Positions 35,978 through 47,815 are shown, counted from the stretch's first letter. The stretch is 64,000 nucleotides of DNA from Dastarcus helophoroides (GCA_028583605.1 CM053337.1:29212397-29276396); one strand, 5' to 3'. Numbers and translations: made by a program. Notes: generated from the letters alone by a model not told the origin.

Positions 35978-37600
35978 AGTTGCAGTTTTTGGAAAATGGC
36001 TGAGAATTCTAAACTTTAACTTTAAATTCTCACAAAAAAACTTAATTTTAAAAAAACCCTAAAAAAGAAAAATTGACAAAATAGTGATGTTTAAAAATAT
36101 TAATTTAAAAAGTCCAAGTTTTAAGAAAAACAAATGAAATTTTAAATTTAAACCTTTGAGTTTTTATGCGAAATTTCTACTTTTGTTTTTAAGAAAAGTA
36201 TTTTATAGAAATTAAAGTATTTTGACGTTTTTTTCACCAGATTGTCGTTTTAAAATTAATGTTTTAAGAAACAATTCAAATATTGTAGGTCTGAACTGAA
36301 AAAATGTAATTTTTAAATTTCCGGTCTCGAAACTTTGAACTAAAAGATTATAGATGCCTTTTTGAAATATTAAGTTAAGTTCCAAAATTTTAGTTTGATG
36401 TTGATGAGTTTGTACTGTAACTCGCAAGTTCTTATAGTCGAAACTTCTTTTAAAACGAAAAACTACAAAATACCTGAATTCAATTTTTTCCAACATTCTG
36501 ACTTTTTCTTCTTGAACCTTTGGTTTCAATTTCCAAAATGCCACTTTTTCCCAAAATGCCGATTTAAATTTTTTTTTGAAATTTTAATTTTGATCACAAA
36601 ATTAAAAATCTAAACTTGAATTATTTAATTTAAAAATTGAAATATAAAAAATAGTAATTCACAGTCTACACTTGCAATTTCGACAAAAGTTCATGCCTTT
36701 GAAAAGGTTCGTGTTCTTAACAAAAAAATATAAAAATTTAAAAAATATTTTTTTTCCAAATTTATACTTTTTTGGATTTTCGACTTTAAATTGAAAATTT
36801 AAACCCAAATTTCTCTATTTTTACCATTCATCAAGATTTTAAGTTTAATTTCCAAATACTAGATTAAAAGTTGAAATTGGGAAAAAGGAATGGGAATTCC
36901 AAGTATCTACAACAAAATGGTTTATTTATTTTGCTCATCAGCTCCTTTATTTATAAAAAAACGCACAAGTCACTAATTTATTTATATACAAAGGTTATCC
37001 GTAAAATTTTGGATACAAAGTTAGAATTTTATGTAAAATTCAATATTTAAGATTATTGTCAACATTACTTAAGAGAAATCAAAGTTTTGAAAGAAGTTGC
37101 AATTTTCTTAGAATATTAAACATTTGCAGGTGACTATTAAAACTTTAAAAAATATACCCTAGGCAAAAAAACTAGTAAGTTCGAAAAGAAGCCAAATTAA
37201 AAATTTGTATTGACATTATTTTTTGAGTTCTATCCCAAATAGGTCCGAAATCTTAAATGTGAAATCAAAATTTTTTGAACGAAAAATTCAAAATTCCAAT
37301 ATTAAATCGTTTTAACAAAAAGAATGAAATTTCGAGGAAATAGACAAATTTGTAAAATGGAAGTTCAAATAATATATATATTTACATTAAAGACAAAATT
37401 TCAGGAAAACATTTCCTTCAGAAAAAATAAGAAATGCTCAAATTGTTCTAAGGTTTTTACTTTTTTCCGAAATTTAAGTTTAACATTTAAATTTTGGTGG
37501 ATCCACGGGAGAGGTTTTCGGGTCCAGACTCCACCTTTCTTTGAGAGTATTAAAATTCAAAATTCATATATTCAAATTGGCATGTTCTAACGTCCGATTC
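35978..37600. other. Decayed AT-rich quasi-repetitive DNA
   Basis: AAATTTCGAC / TTTTAAGTTTAA texture. ORFs here (for example near 36,212-36,613, open on both strands) arise from low stop density in AT-rich words and show no family resemblance. Confidence 0.5.
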
Positions 37601-37639
37601 GAACACATAACGAAGGATTGAAGGGGTAACCAAAATAAA

Positions 37640-38180
37640 GTACTTTTTGACTCACAATGCCTCATTTCTTAGGGCAGCTACCCCAACTTATTTTTTTAAT
37701 ACGAATTTATCTTGTGCGGCACATCATTGAATGCTTGTTGATTTCTCTTTATAGCCTTATGACAAAATATTAAATCCTACAATTAGTTTTTGAAATATCG
37801 GTGAAAACTAGTAAATTTAACAACCTATTTCACAAAAATTCTGACATAAATATCTCTAATACACATCAGCGAAACCAAAAAATGGGTTTCTTAACTCACT
37901 TCCCCCCTAGGAGCTCACCGCTCATATTAATTTTTCTAAAAAAACCCAGCCCATAAAATACGTCATTGGAACAGTTCTTTGTTCCTCTTTACAGACGTGT
38001 AGAAGCTGATAAACTTATCCGACGAGGTATTACAGGGGTGGTTTTTATTTTTAAACAATTAATAAGGGTGGCTAGCCCCTAAGACCAGAAGGGAAAAAGG
38101 GTGAGTCTAGAAACAAATTCTTTAGTTTCCCCGATGTGTATTTGAAACCTTTATGACAGAATTATTTGCCTGAGAGATAC
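37640..38180. repeat. Degenerate ~200-240 bp tandem/inverted repeat block
   Basis: Similar words recur: GACTCACAATGCCTC then CTTAGGGCAGCTACCCC (37,650-37,695), AACTCACTTCCCCCCTAGGA (about 37,892), and inverted GGTGGCTAGCCCCTAAG (about 38,067). CCTTATGACA recurs at 37,753 and CTTTATGACA near 38,149. Periodicity is loose and the family unknown. Confidence 0.35.
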
Positions 38181-38483
38181 TCAAAAATATTAGTTTTCAA
38201 AACTGCTGCTTATTTTAAACATCGACATCTCAGAAAATAATCGCACGATTTAAAATTTTGGAGAAAAAGTGAAAATTTTTTTTTCATGGGCGCCGTTCGT
38301 TTAAAGCGCCGAGTTTATTCAGGCCGGTCCTAAATAGATTTGCCGTTTTTCCGCATGCAGTAGACTCTCGTTAAAGTTGCGCTCACCGTACTGGATCGAC
38401 CGTTAAAGCTGCTGCTCCCCGTTATCCCTAACATTGTTGAAAAATATGGGGGAAGCCCGATTAGGACCAATTTTATATGTTTA

Positions 38484-38484
<1 letters not shown>

Positions 38485-38521
<37 letters not shown>
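38485..38521. repeat. (TA)n microsatellite
   Basis: About 18 uninterrupted TA units inside the transposon, just left of the transposase relic's 3' end. Confidence 0.95.
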
Positions 38522-38522
<1 letters not shown>

Positions 38523-38846
38523 AAGTGTTTATAAGAATTAGGTAGTAGAAAAGAAACTAAGTGTACCTCTCAAAACAATGGCATTTATTGAATTTTATAA
38601 ACATTAATAACCACAAAAACTGAATTCAAAAAAATCATCTCATGGGTTCAAATAAGGAACTTGGTTTCCTAAATTAAACCAGTTTTAACGACAACTGCAA
38701 CAAAAGAACCTTTTTATTTTAGCACTAACTCCAGCTCCTCAAGTATGTATCCAAGTGCGGCATTTCATGCATTGTATCATTTCCTGTTACTTGTTTTCTT
38801 TACACAATACACAAAACCATGATCCACCATTTTCTTTATTATGTTT

Positions 38847-40156
38847 CTACATTTTGTTCAAGTTTGGTGAGATTTTCTTTTTTAATTTTTGTTTTAACTG
38901 CCATTTATAGGGGCTTCTGGTTATTTTCACTGCTTTGTGGGCTATTTGTGCACTGCGCGAAGGCGAGGAGTCATCTGAGTATGGATTTTTCTTTACTCGC
39001 GGTGATATTTTTTCAAAACGTCTCTTAAATTGTTTTTTATTATTTGGTATGTTATCACCACTATCTTCTGTATCCTCTTTGCCAGAAGTTTTAACAGAGT
39101 TTCCAGTAGTTTGCAAAACCTTAGCTGGTGCAAATTGGTCATCTGTAAACACATGCCTGTTCATCGGCCAAATTCCGGAAGCACAAAATGCACTTTCTGC
39201 AATTCTCACAGTGGCCGCTCTTCCATATGCCTCATTAAGTAATTTTGACATCTGCGTTTGATATATTTTTCCCCCTTATATAAGCGAAGGAACGTTTTCT
39301 GAGCTTGTGTAAAATAAATATGCGGAGGACCAAAAAATGCTATGTCCAAAGGCTGTAAACGGTAAGTGGTATGACCATGTAATTGAAGTAAGACGATTCC
39401 GCTGTTCCTAGCAAACTCACAAGCCTGCAAATTGTTACTGTGTGTCGTGTGGCCATCAAGCAGAGGAGGACTTTATTATCTACATTGCAGTTAACATGTT
39501 TTTGAAAATGTCTCTGCCAGTCAACAAAGAGATCTGAGTTAATGTATCCTGTTCCGACATCGCAACAATCCTGGCAGGAGGTGCTCCTATTTTAAGATCA
39601 GGGTAATATTTTTTCTATTAAAAATTATCATTGATGGAATTTATAAACCAGCAGCACTAACTGCACAAATTATACTTATAGATAATCCGTTCTAAGAGAT
39701 CAAAGAAAATGATTGACATTTTCTCTGTTTAAGCCTTTGGCTCTAGCCATTGAGGTTCCTTCGGGTTTCTGGAGTGAAAGATAGGGATTTTGTTTCAAAA
39801 ATGCACTAAACCATTTATTACCGCAATTTTTGTATTTCTATTGAAACTTTATCTGCAACATCAAAATTCAATTTTTTGACCTCCCTAATTGTTAAACCAA
39901 AAAAGCATTCTTCAAGGTGAAGGATATGCTTACAAATAACTCTTTCCATATCTGTAGAAAATAGTGGAGGTCTACCAAATGCTTTAACTTTATTACGAAC
40001 AGACTTCTTTTCATCAGCATGTCTCTTGATAGTTGCCTTGGGAATTCCATACACACGACTGCATTTATTCAAACCGTAATCACAATTTTTGTATGCAGCT
40101 GCAGCTAACAATAAATTATTTTTGGACCAAAGTTCATATTGTCCTCTTTTTGACAT
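38847..40156 (-). pseudogene. Pogo/Tigger (jerky-like) transposase, frameshifted
   Basis: Read on the minus strand from 40,156: an N-terminal psq/CENP-B-type helix-turn-helix (LLLAAAAYKNCDYGLNKCSR, VYGIPKATIKRHAD), FGRPPLFSTDMERVICKHIL, then a decayed middle, a DDE part (ACEFARNSGIVLLQLHGHTT, YRLQPLDIAFFGPPHIYFTQ), and a C-terminal segment SAFCASGIWPMNRHVFTDDQ, FAPAKVL with a basic tail. The family cuts and pastes at TA. The catalytic region around L-L-DGHTTHS is out of frame near 39,440-39,480 (reads LLCLMATRH). At least three frame changes; inactive. Confidence 0.9.
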
Positions 40157-40748
40157 CGTAACCCTAAAAATATTTCCAATTTGGGCAATTATTTTTGGTC
40201 CAACTTAATCAGCTTAAATAGTTAATGTTTAATATTGTTCAGAGATCGAAATCTAACATAACATCTCAAAATTCAACTTTAAATTGTAGATAAATAATGA
40301 AGCATTGAAATGATACAAAAAGACCTGTAATTTCTTACGGTTAGACCTGCTAACGGCTTTCACTCTTACGTCGAAATAGCTAATGTTTTACTTAGTTAAA
40401 CAAATAACTCTTCTATATATAACCAAGATATGCTTCTTCCCCATGCATTAACCTCGTCTACATCTACGAATAACAAGACGCCTATCCAAAATTGCACAAA
40501 CTTCAGCAGTTTTTGGTTATCATAGTGGTCCAAATTAGGCGATAGTCCAAATTAGGCTACCTTCCCCTATATGTTTTATTGCTCCTTGCGCGGTTGAGTG
40601 GGTTATTCAAAAGTGGCGCTTAAACTCGGATGTCTAATTCGTTCGAAAATCAAAGTGGGGGAATATCCACGCAACTTTAACAATCGTATCCTGACAACTT
40701 TAACGAGCGGACAACTTTAACGGGCGCAACGTTTGCAGGAGTCGACTG

Positions 40749-42129
40749 TACTTTTATGAAAACCATTGACTTGAAATCAGTATGTTAAATGCGATTTTTG
40801 TCCAAGGTTCTGGTAAAGATAAATCAAAAAGAAAAAATCGATTAAAGAAGAAACTCGTTTTTGTGTAGAGTGTAGTGTTAGATTTCGATTCAGTTTTCTT
40901 ATAGAAAATATCAAGAATATTTAAAATATACATTAACGCTTGTAGATAATATTCTAGTGAAACCTTGCGGCTATTTTTTCGTTAATACTTTGCATCTCTT
41001 TGTCTATATTAACTTATACGTTTACATTTTGCTGCAAAGTTTTAACTTCGTTATACTCCGCTCAAAGCCTCTTTGTATCCGTGGCTATAATAAGTAGCTA
41101 GAGCATCACTTTTTTTTTATTTTCACGATTGAATTTTGCGTTTTATTATATCTCTTGAGATTGGGTATATTTTTGCATTCATCTACGCCAACAAAGATTA
41201 TGTAACCATTTCAGTTTTATTTTAAATAAATTCCTGATTAATTTAAGCTATCAATGCTTTTATAACGACACGAATTCGGCCTGTCGCGCTATTAAATTAA
41301 ATTGAAATTTAAGCTGATAATTCGCAATAATGAAATTCAAATTAGCGGAAAATATTGTACAGCTGTGCCAACTGTAGTATGAAATTATTGTTAAGGAGCG
41401 AAGTCTTTCTAATATAATTTCCTTGAGACTTTCCAGAAGTGTGGGTCCTTAAATAAATTATACCATTAGTGTAACTCGAAAACGTTTAATTTTTGAAAAC
41501 TTGTGGCCAAACTTGTGAAAACATAAGTGCGATTTATGTATAAATATTAGGAATCAAATTGTAGGGAAATAGCGTGGGTAAGCAATTTTCTTCATAGCTT
41601 CGAATATAAGATTATATTATTCCTAAACTGTGTTATTCTCAATAACCGTGTCTTCTTCATAAAATCTGTTAATACTAAATACGATGCTATTAATAGCAGT
41701 TCCACAATAATATAACATTTATTAAAATATTCAAATCGATTTTGTGTTACAGCTTTATCAACAGTGATCACAGTCCATTTACAAATAATGAGTTTTGTTC
41801 CGAAACCGACTTAACCTCTAACTCTTCTAGTAAACCTGTATCTTGCAAAAAATATAATTCCTGAACGCCCTAACAAATTCATAATCCGTTGGTGTTTGAC
41901 ACCATTTAATTATTCTGGATATTTACTTCTGAAAGCTACAAAGGTTCATAACAGATAATTTGGGAATTACTGATGTCTGTCCACGTTGGTAGCACTTTTT
42001 GACATAGACAAAGCTGTAGCATTATCTTTTGTGAGCATGTGAAGTAAATATCACTTCACTGATACGTAGAGAGCAGAATATATGCAACTTACATATGCAG
42101 GCATATGTTGCATGTTTTTAAGATATTTG
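40749..42129. other. Unannotated spacer
   Basis: No gene or repeat recognised. AT-rich but without the strong AAATTTCGA texture. Confidence 0.35.
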
Positions 42130-42949
42130 GGGGAGACTGGGGTATTCTGGACCACGGAGAATTGCGGACCAGCTTTATATTTTTTTCTTTAGTAGTGGTT
42201 GACAGCTACAAATACCTGTCATCAGCTTACTTCATGCTATGCTCATTTTACCTTCAGTATTCGACTTGTGTACATGAATCTTTACCTCGCTTCGATACCA
42301 AACAGAAATTGATACTTTAAATTTTTTTTTTCACTTCGAAATTCCTCTAATTTAACCACACTTTTTAAGAACCAACTGAGGTAAATATCTTTATCATATT
42401 ACCGGAATCTTAAGTGTTCGACACAAACATGTAATTTTCCCTCAAGTAAAAAGAAGCGTTCGGGGAATTAGTGAACTTTTGTTGGGGAATTAGGTATCAC
42501 TCAATTCTTTACATTTCACAAGCTAACTTCTTGTATTAGATGCATATAAGCGATTATTCATGCGAATTTTCAACACAGCATTATTTTTCGGCAATTTCTA
42601 ATAGATTTTTGGTACCATAATAATTTCATTTCCAACTGATTTTTATTGCATCTCTCACTCCAATTCACTTTGTTTCTTATTTATAATTAACCATTTATCA
42701 TTTTTAATCAAAAATAAAAGGTTTTTCTAACACATTTTTCCATTCTTTAATAGATTTGCAAAGTAGTCCAAATTCCCCAACATTTTTCAAAATCGCAAAA
42801 ATGCAATTTTTGCACCAACTGATATAAGTTATATAATGTAATACAATTTAATCGAACTGCTGCAACCCAAAGAGAGATTATTAGTTATTACAAATTCAGG
42901 CTGTTTTCAGAAAAAAATAAAAGGTAGTCCACAATACCCCAGTCTCCCC
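42130..42949. mobile_element. Non-autonomous TIR element (GGGGAGACTGGGGTATT ends)
   Basis: GGGGAGACTGGGGTATTCTG followed by GACCAC near 42,130 is matched inverted by GTAGTCCACAATACCCCAGT and CTCCCC ending at 42,949 (TIR about 25 bp, one or two mismatches). Internally GGGGAATTAG occurs twice near 42,454 and 42,484, and ATTCCCCAACAT near 42,771. No transposase and no clear flanking duplication (left ATATTT, right TGCACA). The GGGGA...TGGACCA style resembles the inner ends at 38,448/40,567. Confidence 0.75.
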
Positions 42950-43299
42950 TGCACATTTTTTAAAATTACGCATATTGTATATTTTGATTAAATAATGTAG
43001 TCATTTATTTATTTAATTACTCATTCCAACAGACTTAAGTGTATAGTGGAGAAATACTTATATAAATAAATGAAAACATTTGTGCAATATATACTTAAAA
43101 ATATAGCATGATAGCAATAAGAACCTAGTAATCTTTTAAGGTATTAATTGAAAAATGTATAAAAAATGAAAGAAATCCTAATGAATAAAAATAAAATAAA
43201 AGGAATCCAATAATTTGGGGTAAAGAATTAATAGTGATTTACTGAATATCAATACTACATAACTCTAAGTAACTGTCTTTTTATACGTGGATAACTTCA
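42950..43299. other. AT-rich spacer
   Basis: Probably 3' flank of the minus-strand LINE that follows. No recognisable feature. Confidence 0.35.
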
Positions 43300-43855
43300 A
43301 GTGCCAAGAAATTAATCTATATTTTGCGGAAGGCTATTAGATAAGCGAATGCATCGAAACAATGGGCTGTAATAATGGTGCAAACTGGATGGGATATTAT
43401 GACAAAATGCCATGGGATAACGGGTGCTAGGTCACGGAACATCAAAGTCAATTTGCCGTAACAAATCCTCGGACCTTATTTTACTAGTAACAATTCTTAC
43501 AAAAAATATTAAGCAGTGCATATTTCTGCGGCTGCTTAAAGGTACTTCATTGACCATATTTAGCAGCCACCGATAATCACAGTTCATTTCTGGATAATTT
43601 CCACATATTTTCAGAAATACATATTCTGCAAATTTCCTATTAATTCCTTCCAGTAAATTGTTGTAATTTTTATAGTAAGAATTCCAGGCCGGACAACAGT
43701 ACTCGAGTTTAGACCTTACTAGCGAATAATATAATGTCTTTATACAGTGAATGCTTATAAAGTCTCTCGTGTTATTAAATAAAAAACCTAATAGTTTTGT
43801 GGCTTGCTTCCATAATTGTAAAATGTGAGGTGTAAATGTGAGCCGTGCATCCATA
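43300..43855 (-). pseudogene. LINE RT C-terminal region (minus)
   Basis: The minus-strand frame reads DARLTFTPHILQLWKQATKL, LGFLFNNTRDF, TLYYSLVRSKLEYCCPAWNS, GINRKFAEYVFLKI, LLNMVNEVPLSSRRNMHCLI and SEDLLRQIDFDVP. It then continues after a frameshift as RHPLSHGILSYPIQFAPLLQ. This is the thumb and C-terminal extension typical of insect jockey/CR1-like RTs. The upstream codons in the open frame (before DARLTF) belong to the inserted jockey DNA. Confidence 0.88.
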
Positions 43856-43859
43856 ATAA

Positions 43860-45084
43860 ATAACATCTGGCAATGTGCTAGAGTGCAGCCTGTCCCTAAA
43901 AAAAGAAAAAGGAATCTGGCTACCAACTATCGCCCTATATTTTTGTTACCCGTTATATCTAAAGTGATGGAAAAACTTATCAACATCGAGATTCTCAAAT
44001 ATCTGGAGGAAAATAGAATCATCTCCGACATGCAATACGGTTTTAGACAACAACGTTCCACTGGCGATCTACTGGCATATATTACTTATATCTGTAACTC
44101 AGCTATGGAAAAACATGGTGAGCCTAGGATTGTGGCATTGGATATCTCAAAGGCTTTTGACAAAGTCTAGCACCGATCCCTTCTCGCCAAATTAACATCT
44201 TGTGATCTTCCTCCAAGACTCTGTCATTTGATATCCAATTTTCTTGCTGACAGATCTCTTCAGGTCATGGTCGATGGCATCTCATCCGAGACATTTGCGA
44301 TTAACGCAGGGGTGCCTCAGCGGTTTATTCTGTCTCCGACTCTATTTCTGTTTACATAAATGATCTCTTAGCTTCAACTTTCAATCCTATATACAGCTAG
44401 GCAAATGATAGTAACCTTGTGTCACCTTTTTCCTCCGACAAACCATTATCTGTCGCTGCTTCAGATCGACTAAGAGAACAGCAGATACAGACGATTAATC
44501 GGAATCTCAAGTTTAAAACATCAAGGGATAAGCAACAAACATACTAATGGACGGTAAAATCCTTTCGATGGGATCTAATTTATCTATCCGAGGACTGAAT
44601 GGGAGCGCTAACTTCTCTTGGGACGATCATGTGCGCCATTACCAAATCTGCCTCTCAGAAGCTAGGCTTTCTTTTTAGAGCTAAAAAGTACTTTACATTA
44701 TATCAGCTATTAACACTATACAAAGCTCAAGTTAGGCCAACACTAGAATACTGTTCTCATGTTTGGAGTTCAGCGACAAAACACACTTTAGCTTTCTTGA
44801 ATTCAATTCAAAGAAGAGCGATTCGCCTAATTGATCACGAGAGTAACCAATTCTCTCGAAACACTAGAGCGCAGGCGTATGGTTGGTGACCTGTCTCTTT
44901 TCTACAAATACTATCATGGAATATGCTCGCAGGAACTAATAGGAATAATTCCCCCAAGGGCAAGATTCTTAAAGCGTACTAGACACTCGGAGACAGCAAA
45001 TTTCTGTGCGGTGCAGCTTGACACAGTGAGGCTTTCTGTCCACGAAGACTGTTTTTTCTATAGAACTTTTAAGTTATGAAACTT
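43860..45084 (+). pseudogene. Jockey-type LINE RT (5'-truncated, plus strand)
   Basis: Reads IWQCARVQPVPKKRKRN, LATNYRPIFLLPVISKVMEK, MQYGFRQQRSTGDLLAYITY and VALDISKAFDKV followed by TAG where W is expected. It continues HRSLLAKLTSCDLPPRLCHL, INAGVPQRFILSPTLFL, then ANDSNLVSPFSSDKPLSVAA (YADD box decayed to AND), then a small deletion near 44,516 and QKLGFLFRAKKYF..LEYCSHVWSSATK to GDLSLFYKYY. It ends where copy 19,736 continues LLPKG. Catalytic box, stops and frameshifts show it is dead. Same family as 19,736-20,457. Confidence 0.9.
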
Positions 45085-45211
45085 GTTACCCTGAGGAAGC
45101 CCCTTAGGATGGTGGGCAAAACGTCGAACACTTTTAGTAGTTCTTTGACACGGTCCAATCCCGGAAGAAGTATATCCTGTACTGACTCTGGCCGTGAAAG
45201 CCTTCGTTATC
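45085..45211 (+). mobile_element. Penelope-like element D: 3' tail only
   Basis: Begins abruptly at the hammerhead-like box (CTGAGGAAGCCCC) right after the jockey word GTTACC. It runs through CACTTTTAGTAGTTCTTTG, CCCGGAAGAAGTATATCCTG and the full terminal CTGGCCGTGAAAGCCTTCG to TTATCA at 45,211. The minus-strand LINE coding resumes in the next base, so the PLE tail marks an exact junction. No room for coding. Confidence 0.88.
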
Positions 45212-45780
45212 AACATTATTAGGTTACATACGTTTAACAGCTTTTAAGATATCTACTTCATATATTGTATTCAAGCTTAGATTGAGATTATTAGCTATCT
45301 CGACATCAACGTTGAGAGATGGACAGCAATTTTGCAGACAGTACTCACACCAGTTTGTACCAAGATCAACACAACCATTATCACAAGAATGATAGGATCC
45401 TTGCGTAAAGGTGTAGAAAAATAATTCGCAAAAGCATAAACGATGTTTTGCTCAGACGCCAGTATCCTATCGTCATAAAAAATGAGTCCAGACATGTCAG
45501 CGTCTGTCCTTTTTTGCTTAATGAATGACCAGAAGTTTTTGGGATTAGACTGTATTTTTAGAATTCTGGTTAAACTGAAAAATTTCGATTCGACATTCAT
45601 ATTTAATTTCTGTTATTAATAGCTTCAATAAATTAAGGTGGTATAGAGATTTAGATTTTCTGTAAATATTCCAGTGTTTATTCTTATTACGGATTTTTCG
45701 AATTATGCTTGTGGTGAACTATGCTCGATAATTTTTCTGACGACTTTTTTCGAACATAACGGTACATAATACAGTAGTGT
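45212..45780 (-). pseudogene. LINE pre-RT and early RT region (minus)
   Basis: On the minus strand: NYRAWFTTSIIRKIRNKNKH, KSKSLYHLNL, FFSLTRILKIQSNPKNFWSF, IKQKRTDADMSGLIFYDDRI, IVYAFANYFS, then after a frameshift LNVDVEIANNLNLSLNTIYE and VDILKAVKRM-stop-PNN. This is the region between endonuclease and RT of a jockey-superclade LINE (W-F-T-ELI-R-IK / NPK-FW-F-K / F-YF pattern). It breaks off at the K-xx-P-N motif, where the PLE tail begins. Confidence 0.85.
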
Positions 45781-47649
45781 AGTATGTAGTTTAAAAATTT
45801 TTTTAGCAGAATCTCTCTCATACATTTGCAAATTTCAAGGCATTCGTAATGATCGCCGTTAATTATTTCTTAAATATCAACTATTTCATTACATTTATAT
45901 TTATTTTTTTACAAAATAATTCTGCATTGTTCGTGATTGCACATCAACTTCCAATTTTAATACAAAATGAAGAATCACCCAACGGCTTCTTTATTGCTTT
46001 GAAAGAAAGGATACCAAACCACGTTTTGTTCAGTCATGTACTATCGACCTTTTACTCCTAAACAATAATTCCTTCTGCTGAAGTGATTGCAATTTAGCTG
46101 GTGTGTCCCAGATTCTAATCATTCTCCCGATTGAGTCGAATAACAGAGCTGAAGCGATTCTTCCTCATTCATATCATAACACGATACAAATAAATTCAGT
46201 ACAGTTTGACACTTAAGCTTATTTATATTTCAGGTTTGCCTTCCACCCAAGGATGTTTCTTATTATAAGACAGAGAGCCACGTAAATTTTCCAATGGTGT
46301 ATATGTTTAAAATCTTTCCACATGAAGATAAAATTACGCCTGTCCGCTAGTAGAGATAAGTCAACAGGAACTTTATTACCATATATATTTGTAGTTTACA
46401 TAATTTGCTCTCAAAAAAAGTATTTTATTCGTAATAAGGTAGCGTAGAAAATTTACTAGGAAATAAGATAAAGTGTATACCCAATCTTTACCAAGTTCTA
46501 ATGAGATCATACAATTTCAACATGAAGGATAATATGTAAAGTTATCTCTCACCATTAGGACTTACTATTGGACTGTTTAAACGATTATTCTATCTAATAT
46601 TTCTGCTTTAAACAGATGATCTCATTTCATATTCAAATTTCAGTCTGGAATTGCGGGATAATTATACAATTTTACTTCAATGCCATCTTTGCCTGGAAGC
46701 TTTTCTAGGGGGAGAAATTCTAAAAAGGTTAACAAACTAATATTTCGAATCAAAGGTTAATTTATCAGTTTATTGTGTGTTTCTTTTCATGTTATTATTT
46801 TTGTTGTATACATATATCTATGCGCATAACGTTATAGTTAAACTATGTTACATAAACTACAACGAAAAATACATTTCACGATTATTGTACTTTTTCTGTA
46901 ATTAAATACGGTTAATAAATTTTGAATATAAAACAAGTAAATAATATGATTTTAATACATTTAGAGACGTGCCTAGGTTAGTGTCGTCTCATCAGACAAA
47001 TAAATTTTGAAAGAAATTGAGAACGATTCTCATCTGTATTCCTAGAATGGGCGAGTGTCACGTGTCGGGGCAAAAAAAGTAGAAAAGATTTTAAAGTTCA
47101 TTTTCAACGTATCAGCTTTCCTATTGTGACTTCAATTTTAAAAGAATTGCCACAAATCAACGTAGATTGTTCAAGCCGCAAATAATACATTCGATGTCGA
47201 CTGAATTTTGATTTTGATTTTCACGCTCTTATTATTGACCTTTTATTTTACAGTTGCCCATATGGACTGATAATAATGTTAGCTATGAAATTTTTACAAA
47301 GTGGATACGACGGTATTTGATATTTGAAAAATGAATTACCATATTAGAAGAAAGTGTGTACTATTTTAAATTTGAATTTCAGTGACTAGTGAAATTACTT
47401 TTCGCGTCTGAAGCCTGTTGCGCTTGTACATCAAAATACCTAAAAGCATCTAATTTACTATTACCCAGTCAGTGTAGCACATTTCGTAGGAGTCGCTGAT
47501 GGTGATTTTCCGAGACCTGAGGCCTTTTAATCAAATTTCGATGAATGGGTTGTTGATGAAATTGTCCTTTATTGCCAATATCCGTTCAGAATAATTGGCC
47601 AACACACTTTGGAAATAATGGAATACTAAATCTGTTTACTAGCTCGTAC
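45781..47649. other. Unannotated spacer
   Basis: No gene recognised. On the minus strand near 46,680-46,735 EFLPLEKLPGKDGI recalls the RT word KAPGKDGI, but it is isolated and may be chance. Otherwise AT-rich. Confidence 0.35.
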
Positions 47650-47815
47650 TATTTAAATAATATAGGATGTTCGCATCTTTCTCCCGACAACGCTGGACAC
47701 TAGCTTCAGGATGATAAATAAATATAATGTACAAAATAGTTCAAAACAAAATTTTAACTTTCTAATTTTAAGGCTGTTAAAGCTGTAAAGAAAAAAATAA
47801 TGTAATTAATAACTC
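47650..47815 (+). repeat. Dispersed repeat (GACAACGCTGGA...GATGATAAATAAA), copy 1
   Basis: TATAGGATGTTCGCATC, GACAACGCTGGACACTAGC, TTCAGGATGATAAATAAATA, TTTCTAATTTTAAGGCTG and TTAAAGCTGTAAAGAAAAAA. The same ordered words recur, diverged, at 52,495-52,655 and partly near 54,190-54,340. CAGGGTRTT-type start and AT-rich tail; class unknown. Confidence 0.5.

Larger units (their letters stand above)
38448..40567. mobile_element. Inner TIR element carrying the pogo/Tigger transposase relic
   Basis: GGGGGAAGCCCGATTAGGAC at 38,448 is matched by the inverted CCAAATTAGGC(GATAG), CCAAATTAGGCTACCTTCCCC ending at 40,567. TAT lies on both sides (38,445-38,447 and 40,568-40,570), a possible 3-bp duplication. 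Contains a (TA)n run and the transposase frames. Whether the transposase belongs to the inner or outer TIR set cannot be settled here. If the TAT duplication is real it does not fit a canonical TA-targeting pogo element. Confidence 0.55.
38358..40748. mobile_element. Outer TIR element (CAGTAGACTCTCGTTAAAGTTG ends)
   Basis: The left end starts CAGTAGACTCTCGTTAAAG (38,358) and the right end is the inverted CAACTTTAACGGGCGCAACG...GAGTCGACTG (to 40,748). GTTAAAGTTG-like units repeat two or three times subterminally at each end. TA follows the right end (40,749-40,750) and TG precedes the left, compatible with a mutated TA duplication as used by pogo/Tigger. Without the inner insertion the outer element would be only ~270 bp, so it may have been a MITE that received the transposase-bearing element. 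Confidence 0.75.
43300..45780 (-). mobile_element. Minus-strand jockey-superclade LINE with its RT core replaced
   Basis: Two separated pieces of one element: the pre-RT and early RT region at 45,780-45,212, ending VDILKAVKRM-stop-PNN, and the C-terminal region at 43,852-43,300 beginning DARLTFTPHI. The RT palm that should lie between is absent. Its place is taken by a plus-strand jockey (43,860-45,084) and a PLE tail (45,085-45,211). The order of events (insertion with deletion, or recombination between elements) is not determinable from sequence alone. Confidence 0.85.

Noticed and set aside
36212..36613. Overlapping ORFs of 110 and 72 codons on both strands
   Set aside because: They lie in the word-poor AT-rich texture, have low-complexity composition (F, K, N, I) and no recognisable domain; both-strand openness follows from composition.
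38935..39261. Plus-strand ORF of 108 codons
   Set aside because: Shadow of the minus-strand Tigger transposase C-terminus, whose motifs are unmistakable.
46680..46735. Minus-strand LEKLPGKDGI resembling an RT motif (KAPGKDGI)
   Set aside because: Only about 14 codons match and no neighbouring RT blocks are found in any frame.
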